From Rhodospirillales bacterium 24-66-33 (GTDB lineage: Bacteria; Pseudomonadota; Alphaproteobacteria; Reyranellales; Reyranellaceae): a DNA stretch of 57,356 bases. The translations under genes and the position numbers were made by a program. Positions within the stretch are counted from its first letter, which is position 1. The number at the start of each line of letters is the position of its first letter. Below the pieces are notes generated by a model that was given only the letters and a program-made list of their open reading frames with translations, had not been told where the DNA came from and did no database searches. The stretch is from NCBI GenBank assembly GCA_002281855.1, contig NCHQ01000033.1:1-57356 (forward strand). The letters are read 5' to 3'. This document shows positions 44,199 to 53,529 of the stretch, piece after piece.

Positions 44199-45212
44199 AT
44201 GCTGTCCAAGTTCGAGCGGTATCCCCTCACATTCGGGCCAACCCATATAGAAAAACTCGAACGGCTGTCGGCGCATCTCGGCGGCAAGGTCGAGCTCTAT
44301 GCCAAGCGGGAGGATTGCAATTCCGGTCTCGCTTTCGGCGGCAACAAGCTGCGCAAGCTCGAGTACATCATTCCCGATGCGATCGCGTCGAACGCCGACA
44401 CGCTGGTTTCCATCGGTGGTGTGCAATCCAACCACACCCGCATGATTGCCGCGGTCGCCGCAAAGATCGGATTCAAGTGCCGGCTGGTTCAGGAGAGCTG
44501 GGTGCCGCATGAGGACGCGGTCTACGATCGCGTCGGCAATATCATGCTCAGCCGCATCATGGGCGCCGACGTGCAGATGGTCGACGAAGGCTTCGATATC
44601 GGAATCCGACGGAGCTGGGAGGAGGCCATCGAGGACGTCAAGGCCAAGGGCGGCAAACCCTATGCGATCCCCGCCGGGGCTTCGGTCCACAAATACGGCG
44701 GCCTGGGCTATGTCGGCTTTGCCGAGGAGGTCCGGGAGCAGGAGAAGGAACTCGGCTTCGCCTTCGACTACATCGTGGTCTGCACCGTCACTGGCTCGAC
44801 GCATGCGGGCATGTTGGTGGGCTTCGCCAGGGACGGACGCGAGCGCAAGGTCATCGGCATCGATGCGTCCTTTACGCCGGCGCAGACCAAAGCGCAGGTC
44901 CTCGAGATCGCGCGCAACACCGCCAGGCTGGTCGAGCTGGGCAAGGACATTGTCGAGGACGACGTCGTGCTCGTCGAAGATTATGCCTATCCCGTCTATG
45001 GCGTGCCGTCCGAAGAAACCAGGGAGGCCATCCGCCTCTGCGCCCGCCTCGAAGGGATGATCACGGATCCCGTCTACGAGGGCAAATCGATGCAGGGCAT
45101 GATGGATCTCGTCCAGAAAGGCTACTTCCCCGAGGGCTCGAAAGTTCTCTATGCCCATCTGGGCGGCGCCCCGGCTCTCAACGGATATGGGTATGCGTTC
45201 AGGAACGGATAG
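44199..45212 (+). CDS. acdS: 1-aminocyclopropane-1-carboxylate deaminase
   Basis: The 337-residue PLP enzyme carries the cofactor Lys in FGGNKLRKLEY (Lys50) and SNHTRM (Ser77), plus residues that separate ACC deaminase from D-cysteine desulfhydrase: Tyr293-Glu294 in DPVYEGKSMQG and Leu321 in AHLGGAPALNGY. It splits the ethylene precursor ACC into 2-oxobutyrate and ammonia, a trait of plant-associated bacteria. The divergent Lrp-type gene should regulate it. The following 277 bases up to the next gene contain no recognisable gene. Confidence 0.96.
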   Translation: MLSKFERYPLTFGPTHIEKLERLSAHLGGKVELYAKREDCNSGLAFGGNKLRKLEYIIPDAIASNADTLVSIGGVQSNHTRMIAAVAAKIGFKCRLVQESWVPHEDAVYDRVGNIMLSRIMGADVQMVDEGFDIGIRRSWEEAIEDVKAKGGKPYAIPAGASVHKYGGLGYVGFAEEVREQEKELGFAFDYIVVCTVTGSTHAGMLVGFARDGRERKVIGIDASFTPAQTKAQVLEIARNTARLVELGKDIVEDDVVLVEDYAYPVYGVPSEETREAIRLCARLEGMITDPVYEGKSMQGMMDLVQKGYFPEGSKVLYAHLGGAPALNGYGYAFRNG

Positions 45213-45489
45213 CACCCCGTGGGCGCGCTGATCCTCTGCACCTTTCCCGCGGACAGGGCCGATTTCCGGACGTGGATCCTCGACCGCGTCGTCGTCTTGG
45301 CCGCCACGAGCGAGGCCGGCATCAAGTTCGTGGGAACGGAGCAGGGCGAGGGAGTCCGATCGGCCATGAGTACGGTCGGCGTGCAAGTTGCGAGTTTGAC
45401 GCGCGCCAGGTCGATCTTCTCCGAATGGCGATCGGATGAGAGTTACATCCGTTCGGCCGAAGTCAGACTGCTGCTGATGGAGGTAGTTG

Positions 45490-46542
45490 GTGGTGGCGAA
45501 TATGCCGGCGCGCTGTTCCCTTGAAGAGTCCAGCGAGCGAGCCGCCAGGAGCGGGCTTTCGGCGGACATCGATCTGTATGCCGAGGGCAAGGCAACCGGC
45601 TTTGTCCGCGTACCACACTCCGTTCACCGCTCTGCCTACGGGTGGATTCCGGTCCCGATCGTGCGGATCCGCAATGGCGAAGGTCCGAGTGTCCTGCTGG
45701 TGGCGGGCAATCACGGCGACGAGTGGGAAGGCCAGATCGGGCTGGGAAACCTGATCCGGCACATCGAACCTGAAGATATCCGGGGGCGCCTGATCATCCT
45801 TCCCTCCGCCAATTTCCCGGCCGCCCTGGAGGGCCGCCGCACGTCTCCAATCGACCAGGGCAATCTCAACCGCGCTTTTCCCGGGGATGCCCACGGCACC
45901 ATCACGCAACAGATCGCCTATTGGATCGAACATGCGCTGCTGCCCGGCTTTGACTATGCCTGCGACTTTCACTCGGGTGGCAGTTCTCTGATCTACATTC
46001 CAAGTGCCCTGGTCGCGCACCATCCAGAGCCCGTAATACTGGAAAAGACCATCGCCCTGGCAAAGGCCCTTGGCGCACCCGTGACCTTCATCTCGAAGGC
46101 CCCTGGAGGCGATCGTGCGTTCACGTCCGCCGCATCCCGCCAGGGCGTCGTCGCGTTGACGACCGAGCTGGGCGGGGGAGGATTCGTTACGCCGCAGTCT
46201 CTCTCCATCGCCGAGCAGGGCATGCGCCAGGTGCTGGCACATGTCGGACTGGTGCAGGCGCCGGTCCCTCCGCCTGCCTCCACGCGGCTGATGGAAACCC
46301 TTGGCGACGACTACTACGTCTATGCGTCCGAAGGCGGCCTGTTCGAGCCTCTGGTGGAATTGGGCGAGGAAGTAAGCGCGGGTCAGCCAGCAGGTCGAAT
46401 CCATTTCCATCACACGCCCTGGCGTGAACCGGAAGTCGTCGCTTTCCAGCGATCGGGGCTCGTGATCTGCAAGCGAGTGCCGGCGCGTTGCGAGCGCGGC
46501 GACTGTCTGTTCCAGTTGGCGACGACGACAAGCGCTTACTAG
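45490..46542 (+). CDS. Succinylglutamate desuccinylase/aspartoacylase-family hydrolase
   Basis: About 350 residues. A GGAGG (45479-45483) favours GTG 45490 or 45493. Zinc ligands of the M14-like family are visible: NHGDEWEG (His and Glu) and the distal His in FHSGG. Further motifs are GNLNRAFPGD and TELGGGG. Members remove acyl groups from amino acids; related enzymes act on ectoine intermediates. The C-terminal beta domain (VYASEGGLFEPLVELGEEVS) is typical. The substrate is unknown. Confidence 0.85.
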   Translation: MVANMPARCSLEESSERAARSGLSADIDLYAEGKATGFVRVPHSVHRSAYGWIPVPIVRIRNGEGPSVLLVAGNHGDEWEGQIGLGNLIRHIEPEDIRGRLIILPSANFPAALEGRRTSPIDQGNLNRAFPGDAHGTITQQIAYWIEHALLPGFDYACDFHSGGSSLIYIPSALVAHHPEPVILEKTIALAKALGAPVTFISKAPGGDRAFTSAASRQGVVALTTELGGGGFVTPQSLSIAEQGMRQVLAHVGLVQAPVPPPASTRLMETLGDDYYVYASEGGLFEPLVELGEEVSAGQPAGRIHFHHTPWREPEVVAFQRSGLVICKRVPARCERGDCLFQLATTTSAY

Positions 46543-46549
46543 CCGAACC

Positions 46550-47863
46550 TTAAAAGCCCGCCACCGGGACGCTCGCCGGGCCCGGGCGCCGGGCCGCGGC
46601 CAGATGCTTGGCCTCCGCTTCGCGTCCGGCGGCCAGGTACGCTCGTAGCAGCGTCGCTTCCACCAGGTCGCCCTGCGCCCGGCTGCCGCCGATCCGTTCG
46701 CGCTCGGGCAGCATCGGTTCGATCAGGCGGATCGTCGTCGGATAATCTCCGCGCTGGTAGGCCGCGAAGGCGCGGGCCACGGCGGGGATCACGGATCCGG
46801 ACGGGTAGCGGCCGGCCTCGGCCAGCGCTTCGATCGCGCTGACCCAGTCCTCGAGCGCGGCATCTTCGCCGAGGGCGGCGTAGGTCAGGGCGACGTGCCA
46901 GTCGGCGAGCGACATGCCCGGACGCGGCAGCTTCTCGCGCGCGTAGTCCTTGAGCTTCGCCCAGCGGGCGGCATCGCGCGGATGGCCGGCCAGTTCGGAG
47001 CGCCATAGGAAGGACGCGGAATCGGAGAGCTTCTGGTGAACCGCGCCGCGATGGTCGTCGGCGCAGAAGGCGTCGCCGTAGAGGCGAAGCCCGCCTTCGA
47101 GGTTGCCGGCGTGCAGTTCGAACAGGCCGAGGTGCCAGTTGAGATGGCCGAACAATCCGCCGCCGCGATCGTAGATCGGCAGCCAGTCGCGCAGAAAGGC
47201 GATGCCGGCGTCGCGCTCGCCGGTCTCGTAGCAGAGATGGGCGAAGGCATGCGCGCCATAGCCATTGCGCCGGTACCGGGCGAGCGAACGCTCGATCATC
47301 GGGCGCGCCTCGTCGTGCCGGCCGATCTCCGACAGTGCCATCCCGCGATGCCCCTCGAACCACCAATCCTCGCCATAGTGCGGGGCGAGACCGTCGAGGA
47401 AGTCGGCAAGGTCCTGTTCGCGTCCCGAAAGCCCCGACATGCCGATCAATCCGCCCTGGTTGGCCGCCAGGCTCAGCACCAGCGCGTCGCGCGGCCAGGT
47501 CTGCACGTGGGCCCGCAGCGCGGCCAGCGCGGCGACCGGCTGGCCGGCGAACAGCGACCGAAAGACCTCGATCTGGCTCCCCTCACGCGCCGAGACTCCC
47601 TCGGCGAGCGAGGAGGCCAGGGCGAAGTCCGCGCGCATCGCCTCCATCTTGCCGGCGAGCTGTGAGGCCCGGGCCCGGCCGATATAGGCCAGCGCAAACG
47701 CCGGATCGGCGGCGATGGCGCGATCGAACGAGGCCGCCGCGCCGGGATAGACCGTCAGCAGCAGGTCGACACCTTCGACATAGGCGTCGCGCGCGGTGAC
47801 GTTCGCGGTGGAGAGGGGAAGGCCGTAGCGGTCCGTCAGCATGTCGTCACCAGACTCCGTCAT
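46550..47863 (-). CDS. Tetratricopeptide-repeat protein (TTC38-like)
   Basis: The 437-residue soluble protein is all-helical with repeated TPR-like units. Visible examples are FDRAIAADPAFALAYIGRAR, then HRGMALSEIGRHDEARPMIE and HLNWHLGLFELHAGNLEGGL. It resembles the bacterial TTC38 group, whose function is unknown. No signal peptide. It is convergent with the aspartoacylase-like gene (seven bases apart) and divergent from the LysE gene. Confidence 0.8.
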   Translation of the reverse strand: MTESGDDMLTDRYGLPLSTANVTARDAYVEGVDLLLTVYPGAAASFDRAIAADPAFALAYIGRARASQLAGKMEAMRADFALASSLAEGVSAREGSQIEVFRSLFAGQPVAALAALRAHVQTWPRDALVLSLAANQGGLIGMSGLSGREQDLADFLDGLAPHYGEDWWFEGHRGMALSEIGRHDEARPMIERSLARYRRNGYGAHAFAHLCYETGERDAGIAFLRDWLPIYDRGGGLFGHLNWHLGLFELHAGNLEGGLRLYGDAFCADDHRGAVHQKLSDSASFLWRSELAGHPRDAARWAKLKDYAREKLPRPGMSLADWHVALTYAALGEDAALEDWVSAIEALAEAGRYPSGSVIPAVARAFAAYQRGDYPTTIRLIEPMLPERERIGGSRAQGDLVEATLLRAYLAAGREAEAKHLAAARRPGPASVPVAGF

Positions 47864-47979
47864 TGTCGACCGTCACCGTGCGTCGGCCGCGACACGCTTT
47901 CAAGCTTCCGGCAGGGCGGAAGACGTCGCATTGTGAGATTGGTATCGGGCAATCGCCCTGTTGCTCAAGGACGTATGCA

Positions 47980-48630
47980 ATGGACTTCGTGCCCAATCTG
48001 GTTGGTCTCGCCACGATGCACCTTCTGCTGGCCATGCTGCCGGGGCCGAACACGGTCGTGGTCGGGTGGTATGCTGCGACGCGCTCCCGCAGCGATGGTC
48101 TCAAGGCCGTCGCGGGCGTGGTCGTCGCCTCGCTGCTCTGGGTCGTGCTCGCCATCGGCGGCGTCGGGGCGCTTCTCCTCGAGGCGGGGTGGCTCTATCG
48201 GGCGCTGCGCTTCGTCGGCGCAGCCTACCTGATCTATGTCGGCGTGCGACTGGTGCGGGCCGGGTTCGGCCCGAAGGGGAACGCACAGGGAGCGCCCCCT
48301 CAGCTGGCGGGGCGCAATCCCTTCACGGCCGGCCTCATGACCACGCTGAGCAATCCGAAGTCGGCGGTGTTCTGGACCAGCGCCTTCCTTGTGGCGCTGC
48401 CGCCGCATGCACCGGGCTGGGTCTATCCCACGATCGTGGCAATCGTCGGCATCCAGTCCTCGATCTGGTACGGCTCCCTGGCGCTGTTCTTCTCGACGGG
48501 AGCCGCCCGGAAACTGTACCAGCGCCTTGCTCGTTACCTCGACCTGCTTGCCGGCGGTGTGATGATCGCGCTGGGGCTCAAGCTCGCGGACGAGCTGCGG
48601 CGCGAGGTCTTCATCAAGGCCGCGTCCTGA
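47980..48630 (+). CDS. LysE/RhtB-family amino-acid exporter
   Basis: The 216-residue, six-helix protein starts at ATG 47980 with AAGGA nine bases before. Conserved parts are LLAMLPGPNTVVVGWYAATR, GAAYLIYVGVRLVR and NPFTAGLMTTLSNPKSAVFW. Such exporters remove excess amino acids or homoserine lactones. The substrate is unclear. It lies 34 bases before an MFS transporter on the same strand. Confidence 0.9.
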   Translation: MDFVPNLVGLATMHLLLAMLPGPNTVVVGWYAATRSRSDGLKAVAGVVVASLLWVVLAIGGVGALLLEAGWLYRALRFVGAAYLIYVGVRLVRAGFGPKGNAQGAPPQLAGRNPFTAGLMTTLSNPKSAVFWTSAFLVALPPHAPGWVYPTIVAIVGIQSSIWYGSLALFFSTGAARKLYQRLARYLDLLAGGVMIALGLKLADELRREVFIKAAS

Positions 48631-48664
48631 CGGTCGGCGCGCCCTGCCGACTGGTGGATGTCCG

Positions 48665-49828
48665 ATGCGACGTCATCTCCGTGTCCTCGTTGTTCTCGCC
48701 CTGACCCAGATTGCCGGGTGGGGCATGATCGGCATCCTGCCGGTGATTGCGCCCAGGGTGGCGGCGGCGTTCGGCATCTCCCTGTCGACCGTGTTCCTCG
48801 GCACCTCCGCGATGTTCGTCGCGATGGGCCTCGCAGCCCCCTGGGCGGGCCGGGCGTTTCGCCGCTTCGGATCGCGGGAGGTCATGACCGTGGGCGCCGC
48901 CGGGATCGGTCTCGGCCTGTGCCTGCTCTCGCTGTCTCCGAACCCCGTCGTCTTCCTGATGGGCTGGGTGACGGTCGGGCTGGCCGGCTCCCTGTTCCTG
49001 ACCACCGCCGCCTATGCCTACATCGCGTCCTATGCGGACGATCGGGCGCGCAGTCTGATCGGCACGCTGATGCTGGTGACGGGCCTCGCCGGCAGCGTCT
49101 TCTGGCCCGTGACCGCGTTTCTCGAAGATCTGGTGGGTTGGCGCGGCGTCGGCGTCACCTATGCGGCGATCATGGCTCTGGCGGTCTGTCCACTCGTCTG
49201 GTTCGGCCTGCCGGCAATCGAAGAGACCGCGGCCGCGTCGCCCAGTGCCGGACGCCCTCGCAAGGGACCGGTCTTCGCCCTCATGGTGGCCGCCATCGCC
49301 CTCAACAGCTTCGTCACCTTCGGCATCGACGCGGTCGGAATTCAGCTTCTGAAAGCGATGGGCATGGACCTCGCCGGCGCCGTCGCCATCGCCTCGCTGC
49401 TGGGGGTCTTCAAGGTCGGCGGGCGGGTGATCGACCTGCTGGGCGGGCGGCGATGGGACGGCCTGTCCACCGGGCTCGTCGCGGGGACGATGATCCCGAT
49501 GGGCCTGGCGGTCATCTGGATCGGCGGTGCGGGAACCGTATCCGTCGCCGGCTATCTCGCGCTGTTCGGACTGGGAAGCGGCGCCTTCGCCGTGGCGCGG
49601 GCCACGATGCCGCTCGTCTTCTTCCAGAAGGCCGACTACGCGGCGGCGATGTCGACCATCGCCTTGCCCATGAACCTGATCAACGCCCTGGCGCCCCCCG
49701 CCCTGGCCGGCCTCCTGTCCGGCATCGGCGCACAGGCGACGTTCGCAGTCCTCGGCGGGCTGAGCGTCACCGCTCTCGCCATCCTGCTGCTGTTGAAGCG
49801 TATGAGGTTCCACGCTCGCACAGCCTGA
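48665..49828 (+). CDS. Major facilitator superfamily transporter
   Basis: A 387-residue, 12-helix MFS protein. The conserved loop between helices 2 and 3 (PWAGRAFRRFGSREVM) fits the GxxxDR-like MFS motif, and the central loop (PSAGRPRKGPV) separates two halves of six helices. The substrate cannot be told. It may form a transcription unit with lysE. It ends 15 bases from the convergent GMC gene. Confidence 0.9.
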   Translation: MRRHLRVLVVLALTQIAGWGMIGILPVIAPRVAAAFGISLSTVFLGTSAMFVAMGLAAPWAGRAFRRFGSREVMTVGAAGIGLGLCLLSLSPNPVVFLMGWVTVGLAGSLFLTTAAYAYIASYADDRARSLIGTLMLVTGLAGSVFWPVTAFLEDLVGWRGVGVTYAAIMALAVCPLVWFGLPAIEETAAASPSAGRPRKGPVFALMVAAIALNSFVTFGIDAVGIQLLKAMGMDLAGAVAIASLLGVFKVGGRVIDLLGGRRWDGLSTGLVAGTMIPMGLAVIWIGGAGTVSVAGYLALFGLGSGAFAVARATMPLVFFQKADYAAAMSTIALPMNLINALAPPALAGLLSGIGAQATFAVLGGLSVTALAILLLLKRMRFHARTA

Positions 49829-49843
49829 CCGCGTGTCTCTTGA

Positions 49844-51475
49844 TCAGGCAGCACGCGCCACATCGGCTGCCGCCAGCACCATCGACGCGCATTTTTCGCC
49901 GATCATGATGGTGGGGGCGTTGGTGTTGCCGCTGGTGAGCGTGGGCATGATCGAGGCGTCGGCGACCCGGAGGCCGGCGATGCCGTGGACGCGCAATTCG
50001 GAATCGACGACGGCGCGCGGGTCGTTGCCCATCTTGCAGGTGCCGACCGGGTGATAGGTCGTCTCGGCCGTGTTGCGCACCCACTCGAGCAGTTCCGCGT
50101 CGCTCTGGAGATGGGCGCCGGGCGCGATCTCCTGGCCGGTGACTTCCTTGAGGGGCGAGGTCGCCATCAGCTCGCGGCCCTTGCGCAGCACCTTCACGAT
50201 GCCGGTGCGGTCGTGTTCGGTGGACAGGAAGTTGAAGCGGATCGCTGGCGGCTCGGCGGGATCGGCCGACTTGATATGGACAGAGCCCGTGCTCTCGGAT
50301 CGCAGCACGTTCACGTTCATGGTGATGCCCTTCTGGGCCGAGACGCGGCGCTCCTTGCCGACCATTTCGTAGAGGAAGGGCGCGATCGAGATGGTGGCGT
50401 CGGGCGAGTCGAGGCCCACGCGCGTGCGGAAGTAGAGGCGGATCGGCACCGCCGTCGAGGCCAGGAAGCCCTCGCGGAGCACCGCGTATTTCAGCGCCTC
50501 GCGAGCCAGCCGCCAGCCACGCGCATTGTCGTTGAAGGTGAGGTTCTTGCCGGTGATCTCGAACTTCATGCGTGGCGAGTAGTGGTCGCGCAAATTCTCG
50601 CCGACGCCTTGCAGCTCGTGCACCGGCGCGATGCCGAGCGCGCGCAGCCGCTCGCCCTGGCCGATGCCGGAGAGTTCGAGGAGCTTGGGCGAATTGATCG
50701 AGCCGCCCGAGACGATGACCTCGCGCGTGGCGCGGGCTTCGTGCTTCACACCATTGATGGAATAGCGCACGCCGACACAGCGCGCGCCTTCGAGGATGAG
50801 GGACTCGGCGATGGCGCCCTGGTCGACCTGCAGGTTGGCGCGGCCGCGCGCCGGATCGAGGTAGCAGAAGGCGGTGCTCTGGCGGCGGCCCTTGGTGATC
50901 GTCACCTGGGACATGCCGATGCCTTCCTGCGAGGCACCGTTCTGGTCGGGATTGTAGGGCAGGCCCATCTTCTCGGCCGCCTCGATCATCTTCTCGAGCA
51001 GCGGGACCTTGTTGCGCGGCGTGTGGGTGACGGGAAGGATTCCGTCGCGGCCGCGGAATTCGTCGGAGCCGCCCTCGAACCGCTCCATGCGCTTGAAGAT
51101 CGGCAGCACGTCCTGGAAGCTCCAGCCGCGATTGCCGAGCTGCGCCCAGTGGTCGTAGTCCTGCGCCTGGCCGCGAATGTAGACCATGCCATTGATCGAG
51201 CTGGAGCCGCCCAGCATGCGGCCGCGCGGCACGGCGATCCGCCGCCCGCCCGAGCCTTCGTCGGGCTCCGACGAGTAGCACCAGTTGACCGCCGGATCGT
51301 CGATCATCTTGGCGACGCCGACCGGCACCTTCGACCAGAAGAAGTTCGAGCCCTGGGTGCCCGCTTCGAGCAGCAGGACGCGATGCCTGCCGCCCTCGGT
51401 CAGCCGGCTCGCGACGACCGCGCCCGCGGACCCTGCACCGACGACGATGTAGTCATAGGTCGAGTCTCTCTGCAT
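49844..51475 (-). CDS. Choline dehydrogenase-like GMC oxidoreductase
   Basis: The 543-residue enzyme has an N-terminal FAD motif YDYIVVGAGSAGAVVASRL and the GMC signatures GRMLGGSSSINGMVYIRG and GGSINSPKLLELSGIG. The catalytic region is TYHPVGTCKMG (His) and NTNAPTIMIGEKCA. It lies in the choline/alkane-alcohol dehydrogenase group and oxidises a primary alcohol, with FAD as cofactor. No betB or betaine transporter is near, so choline is not certain. It is divergent from a Bug-type binding protein, separated by 174 bases that should hold both promoters. Confidence 0.92.
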   Translation of the reverse strand: MQRDSTYDYIVVGAGSAGAVVASRLTEGGRHRVLLLEAGTQGSNFFWSKVPVGVAKMIDDPAVNWCYSSEPDEGSGGRRIAVPRGRMLGGSSSINGMVYIRGQAQDYDHWAQLGNRGWSFQDVLPIFKRMERFEGGSDEFRGRDGILPVTHTPRNKVPLLEKMIEAAEKMGLPYNPDQNGASQEGIGMSQVTITKGRRQSTAFCYLDPARGRANLQVDQGAIAESLILEGARCVGVRYSINGVKHEARATREVIVSGGSINSPKLLELSGIGQGERLRALGIAPVHELQGVGENLRDHYSPRMKFEITGKNLTFNDNARGWRLAREALKYAVLREGFLASTAVPIRLYFRTRVGLDSPDATISIAPFLYEMVGKERRVSAQKGITMNVNVLRSESTGSVHIKSADPAEPPAIRFNFLSTEHDRTGIVKVLRKGRELMATSPLKEVTGQEIAPGAHLQSDAELLEWVRNTAETTYHPVGTCKMGNDPRAVVDSELRVHGIAGLRVADASIMPTLTSGNTNAPTIMIGEKCASMVLAAADVARAA

Positions 51476-51649
51476 TTCGTTCTCCCTTGGATATTAAGGG
51501 AGCAGCCCTCACGGAAGCTGACAAGGGTCAGCGCGTGCGAAACCGGCCCGCGGTTTCGCCAATGGGAATGTCGCGCGGCTATGTCGAGGTGTTCGGCATC
51601 AATGTTGCTGGAGTCGTCGCGCCGTCACCCCCGTTCGAGGCGCGTTCCC

Positions 51650-52654
51650 ATGTCCATTCGCACGCATATCCGCACGCACACCCGCAAGAGCTTCCTGAGG
51701 CTTGGCCTGGCGGCCGCGGCGAGCGCCGGCCTGTCCCGGTTCGCTGCTGCACAGGACGCTTATCCCGACAAGCCGGTGCGGGTCGTCGTCTCCTATGGCG
51801 CGGGGGGCGCCATCGACGTGGTCGCGCGCATCCTGGCCGAACACATGACCGGGACTTTCGGCAAGACGGTGCTGGTCGAGAACAAGCCGGGCGCCGGATC
51901 GACGATCGCCGCGGACCTGATCGCGCGCGCGGCGCCGGACGGTTACAATCTCCTCGTCACGGGCATGGCGCACTCGGTCATCCCCGAACTCTTCCCGCAG
52001 GTGACGTTCGATCCGGCGACGGCCTTCCAGCCGATCAGCCATCTCGGCCTGATGCCGTTCGTGCTCGCGGTGCATCCGTCGGTGCCGGCCACCGACTACA
52101 AGAGCTTCATCGCCTACCTGAAGGCCCATCCCGGCACCGTGAATTGCGGCTCGGCCGGTCCCGGCAGCTCGGCCGATCTCGGCCAGATGCTGCTGGCCAA
52201 GATGGAGAACGTCGAGTTCACCCGCGTGCCCTATCGGTCGACGCCGGCGGCGGTGAGCGATCTGGTCGCCGGCCGGGTCGGCTTCATGATGGATTCGCAG
52301 AACGTGCTGGTGCCGCATGTCAGGAGCGGCGCGGTGCGCGCCTTCGCCGTGTCGTCGCTCCAACGCTCGCGTCTGGTGCCCGAGGTCCCGACGCTCGACG
52401 AGCTCGGCCTGAAGGGCTTCGAGGTCGGAAGCTGGCAGGCCATGCTGGCCCCGGCGAAGACGCCCCGGCCCGTCGTCGACCGCATCGTCAAGGCGGTCGA
52501 GGCCGCGCTGAACGATCCCGCCATCCGCGCCCGCTACATCGAGCTGGGCTACAACCTGCCGCAGAAGACCGGGCCCGAGGCGCTGTCGGCCTTCCTCGCG
52601 GCCGAGGCCGCCAAGTGGGGCCCGCTGGCCAAGGCGACCGGCACCGGCGGCTGA
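51650..52654 (+). CDS. Bug-family (TctC) tripartite tricarboxylate transporter binding protein
   Basis: The ATG at 51650 starts a 334-residue protein with a Tat-like leader (RKSFLRLGLAAAASAGL). Its Bug fold includes YPDKPVRVVVSYGAGGAIDV, VENKPGAGSTIAADLI and PYRSTPAAVSDLVAGRVGFM. It binds a carboxylate in the periplasm for a TctAB permease, which is not in the window; orphan Bug proteins are common. It heads a row of catabolic genes (PhyH, SDR). Confidence 0.93.
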   Translation: MSIRTHIRTHTRKSFLRLGLAAAASAGLSRFAAAQDAYPDKPVRVVVSYGAGGAIDVVARILAEHMTGTFGKTVLVENKPGAGSTIAADLIARAAPDGYNLLVTGMAHSVIPELFPQVTFDPATAFQPISHLGLMPFVLAVHPSVPATDYKSFIAYLKAHPGTVNCGSAGPGSSADLGQMLLAKMENVEFTRVPYRSTPAAVSDLVAGRVGFMMDSQNVLVPHVRSGAVRAFAVSSLQRSRLVPEVPTLDELGLKGFEVGSWQAMLAPAKTPRPVVDRIVKAVEAALNDPAIRARYIELGYNLPQKTGPEALSAFLAAEAAKWGPLAKATGTGG

Positions 52655-52679
52655 TCGCCACGAGGAAGGGACGAGACAC

Positions 52680-53516
52680 GTGAGCACGCTCAGCCAAGCC
52701 GAGGTCGATGCCTTTCATCGCGACGGTTTCTTCGCGCCCGTGGACGTCTTTGCGGCCGAGGAGGCGAGGGCCTGGCGTGCCGACCCCGAAGCCTTCGAGC
52801 GCACCCTGCCGCCCGGCCCGGTTTCGGCCGGCGACCGGCGCAAGCTCCATGTGCGGCTGCCCTGGGCGCGCGACCTCGTGGGCGATCCGCGCCTGCTCGA
52901 CGTGATGGAGCAGCTGCTCGGCCCCGACATCCTGGTCTTCACCAGCACCTTCTTCATCAAGGAGCCGAAGACCGACGCCATCACCGCCTGGCACCAGGAT
53001 GCGACCTTCTTCGGCCTCCAGCCTTACGAGCACGTCACCGCCTGGGTGGCGCTGTCCGAGGCCTCGATCGAGGCCGGCTGCATGGAGTTCGCGCCGGGCA
53101 GCCATCGCCTGGGCCAGCTGGCGCACGGGCAGGCGGCCACGCCCGGCACCATCAACGCCGGCGCCCGCTCGATCAGCGAGCCGCTCGATACCTCGCGCGC
53201 GGTCTTCGCACCGGTCAAGACCGGCCAGGTGTCGCTGCATCACACGCTGGTCGCGCACAATTCGCGGCCCAACCGCAGCGACGACCGCCGCATCGGCTTC
53301 GGCATAAGCTACATTCCGGCCCATGTGCGCCATGGCGGCAGCAAGCGCATGACGGCCACGCTGGTGCGCGGCGTCGACCGCTACGGGCACTTCGATCTCG
53401 AGGACGATCCGCGGACACTCGACGCCGACGCGCAGGCCGAGGCGCACAAGCGCGCCTATGGCCGCTATCGCGAAGGCCATGCCGAACAGCAGGCGCGCTA
53501 CGGCGTCATCGCCTGA
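52680..53516 (+). CDS. Phytanoyl-CoA dioxygenase-family protein
   Basis: The GTG at 52680 follows GAGGAAGGG. The 278-residue protein has the Fe(II)/2-oxoglutarate site: HxD in TAWHQDATFF and distal His in LHHTLVAHNSRPNRSDDRR. The jelly-roll core and an LGPDILVFTSTFFIKEPKTD segment fit the PhyH group that hydroxylates small molecules. It lies 25 bases after the Bug gene and 13 before the SDR gene, probably one operon. Confidence 0.9.
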   Translation: MSTLSQAEVDAFHRDGFFAPVDVFAAEEARAWRADPEAFERTLPPGPVSAGDRRKLHVRLPWARDLVGDPRLLDVMEQLLGPDILVFTSTFFIKEPKTDAITAWHQDATFFGLQPYEHVTAWVALSEASIEAGCMEFAPGSHRLGQLAHGQAATPGTINAGARSISEPLDTSRAVFAPVKTGQVSLHHTLVAHNSRPNRSDDRRIGFGISYIPAHVRHGGSKRMTATLVRGVDRYGHFDLEDDPRTLDADAQAEAHKRAYGRYREGHAEQQARYGVIA

Positions 53517-53529
53517 GCGTGGAGAGAAG

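Noticed and set aside
45219..45489. Possible 90-residue gene between acdS and the hydrolase
   Set aside because: A GTG-started frame exists but it has no ribosome site, no recognisable motif and runs into the next gene in a different frame.
49985..51649. Long N-terminal extension of the Bug-protein frame
   Set aside because: The extension is antisense to the choline-dehydrogenase-like gene; the Tat leader and family length place the start at 51650.
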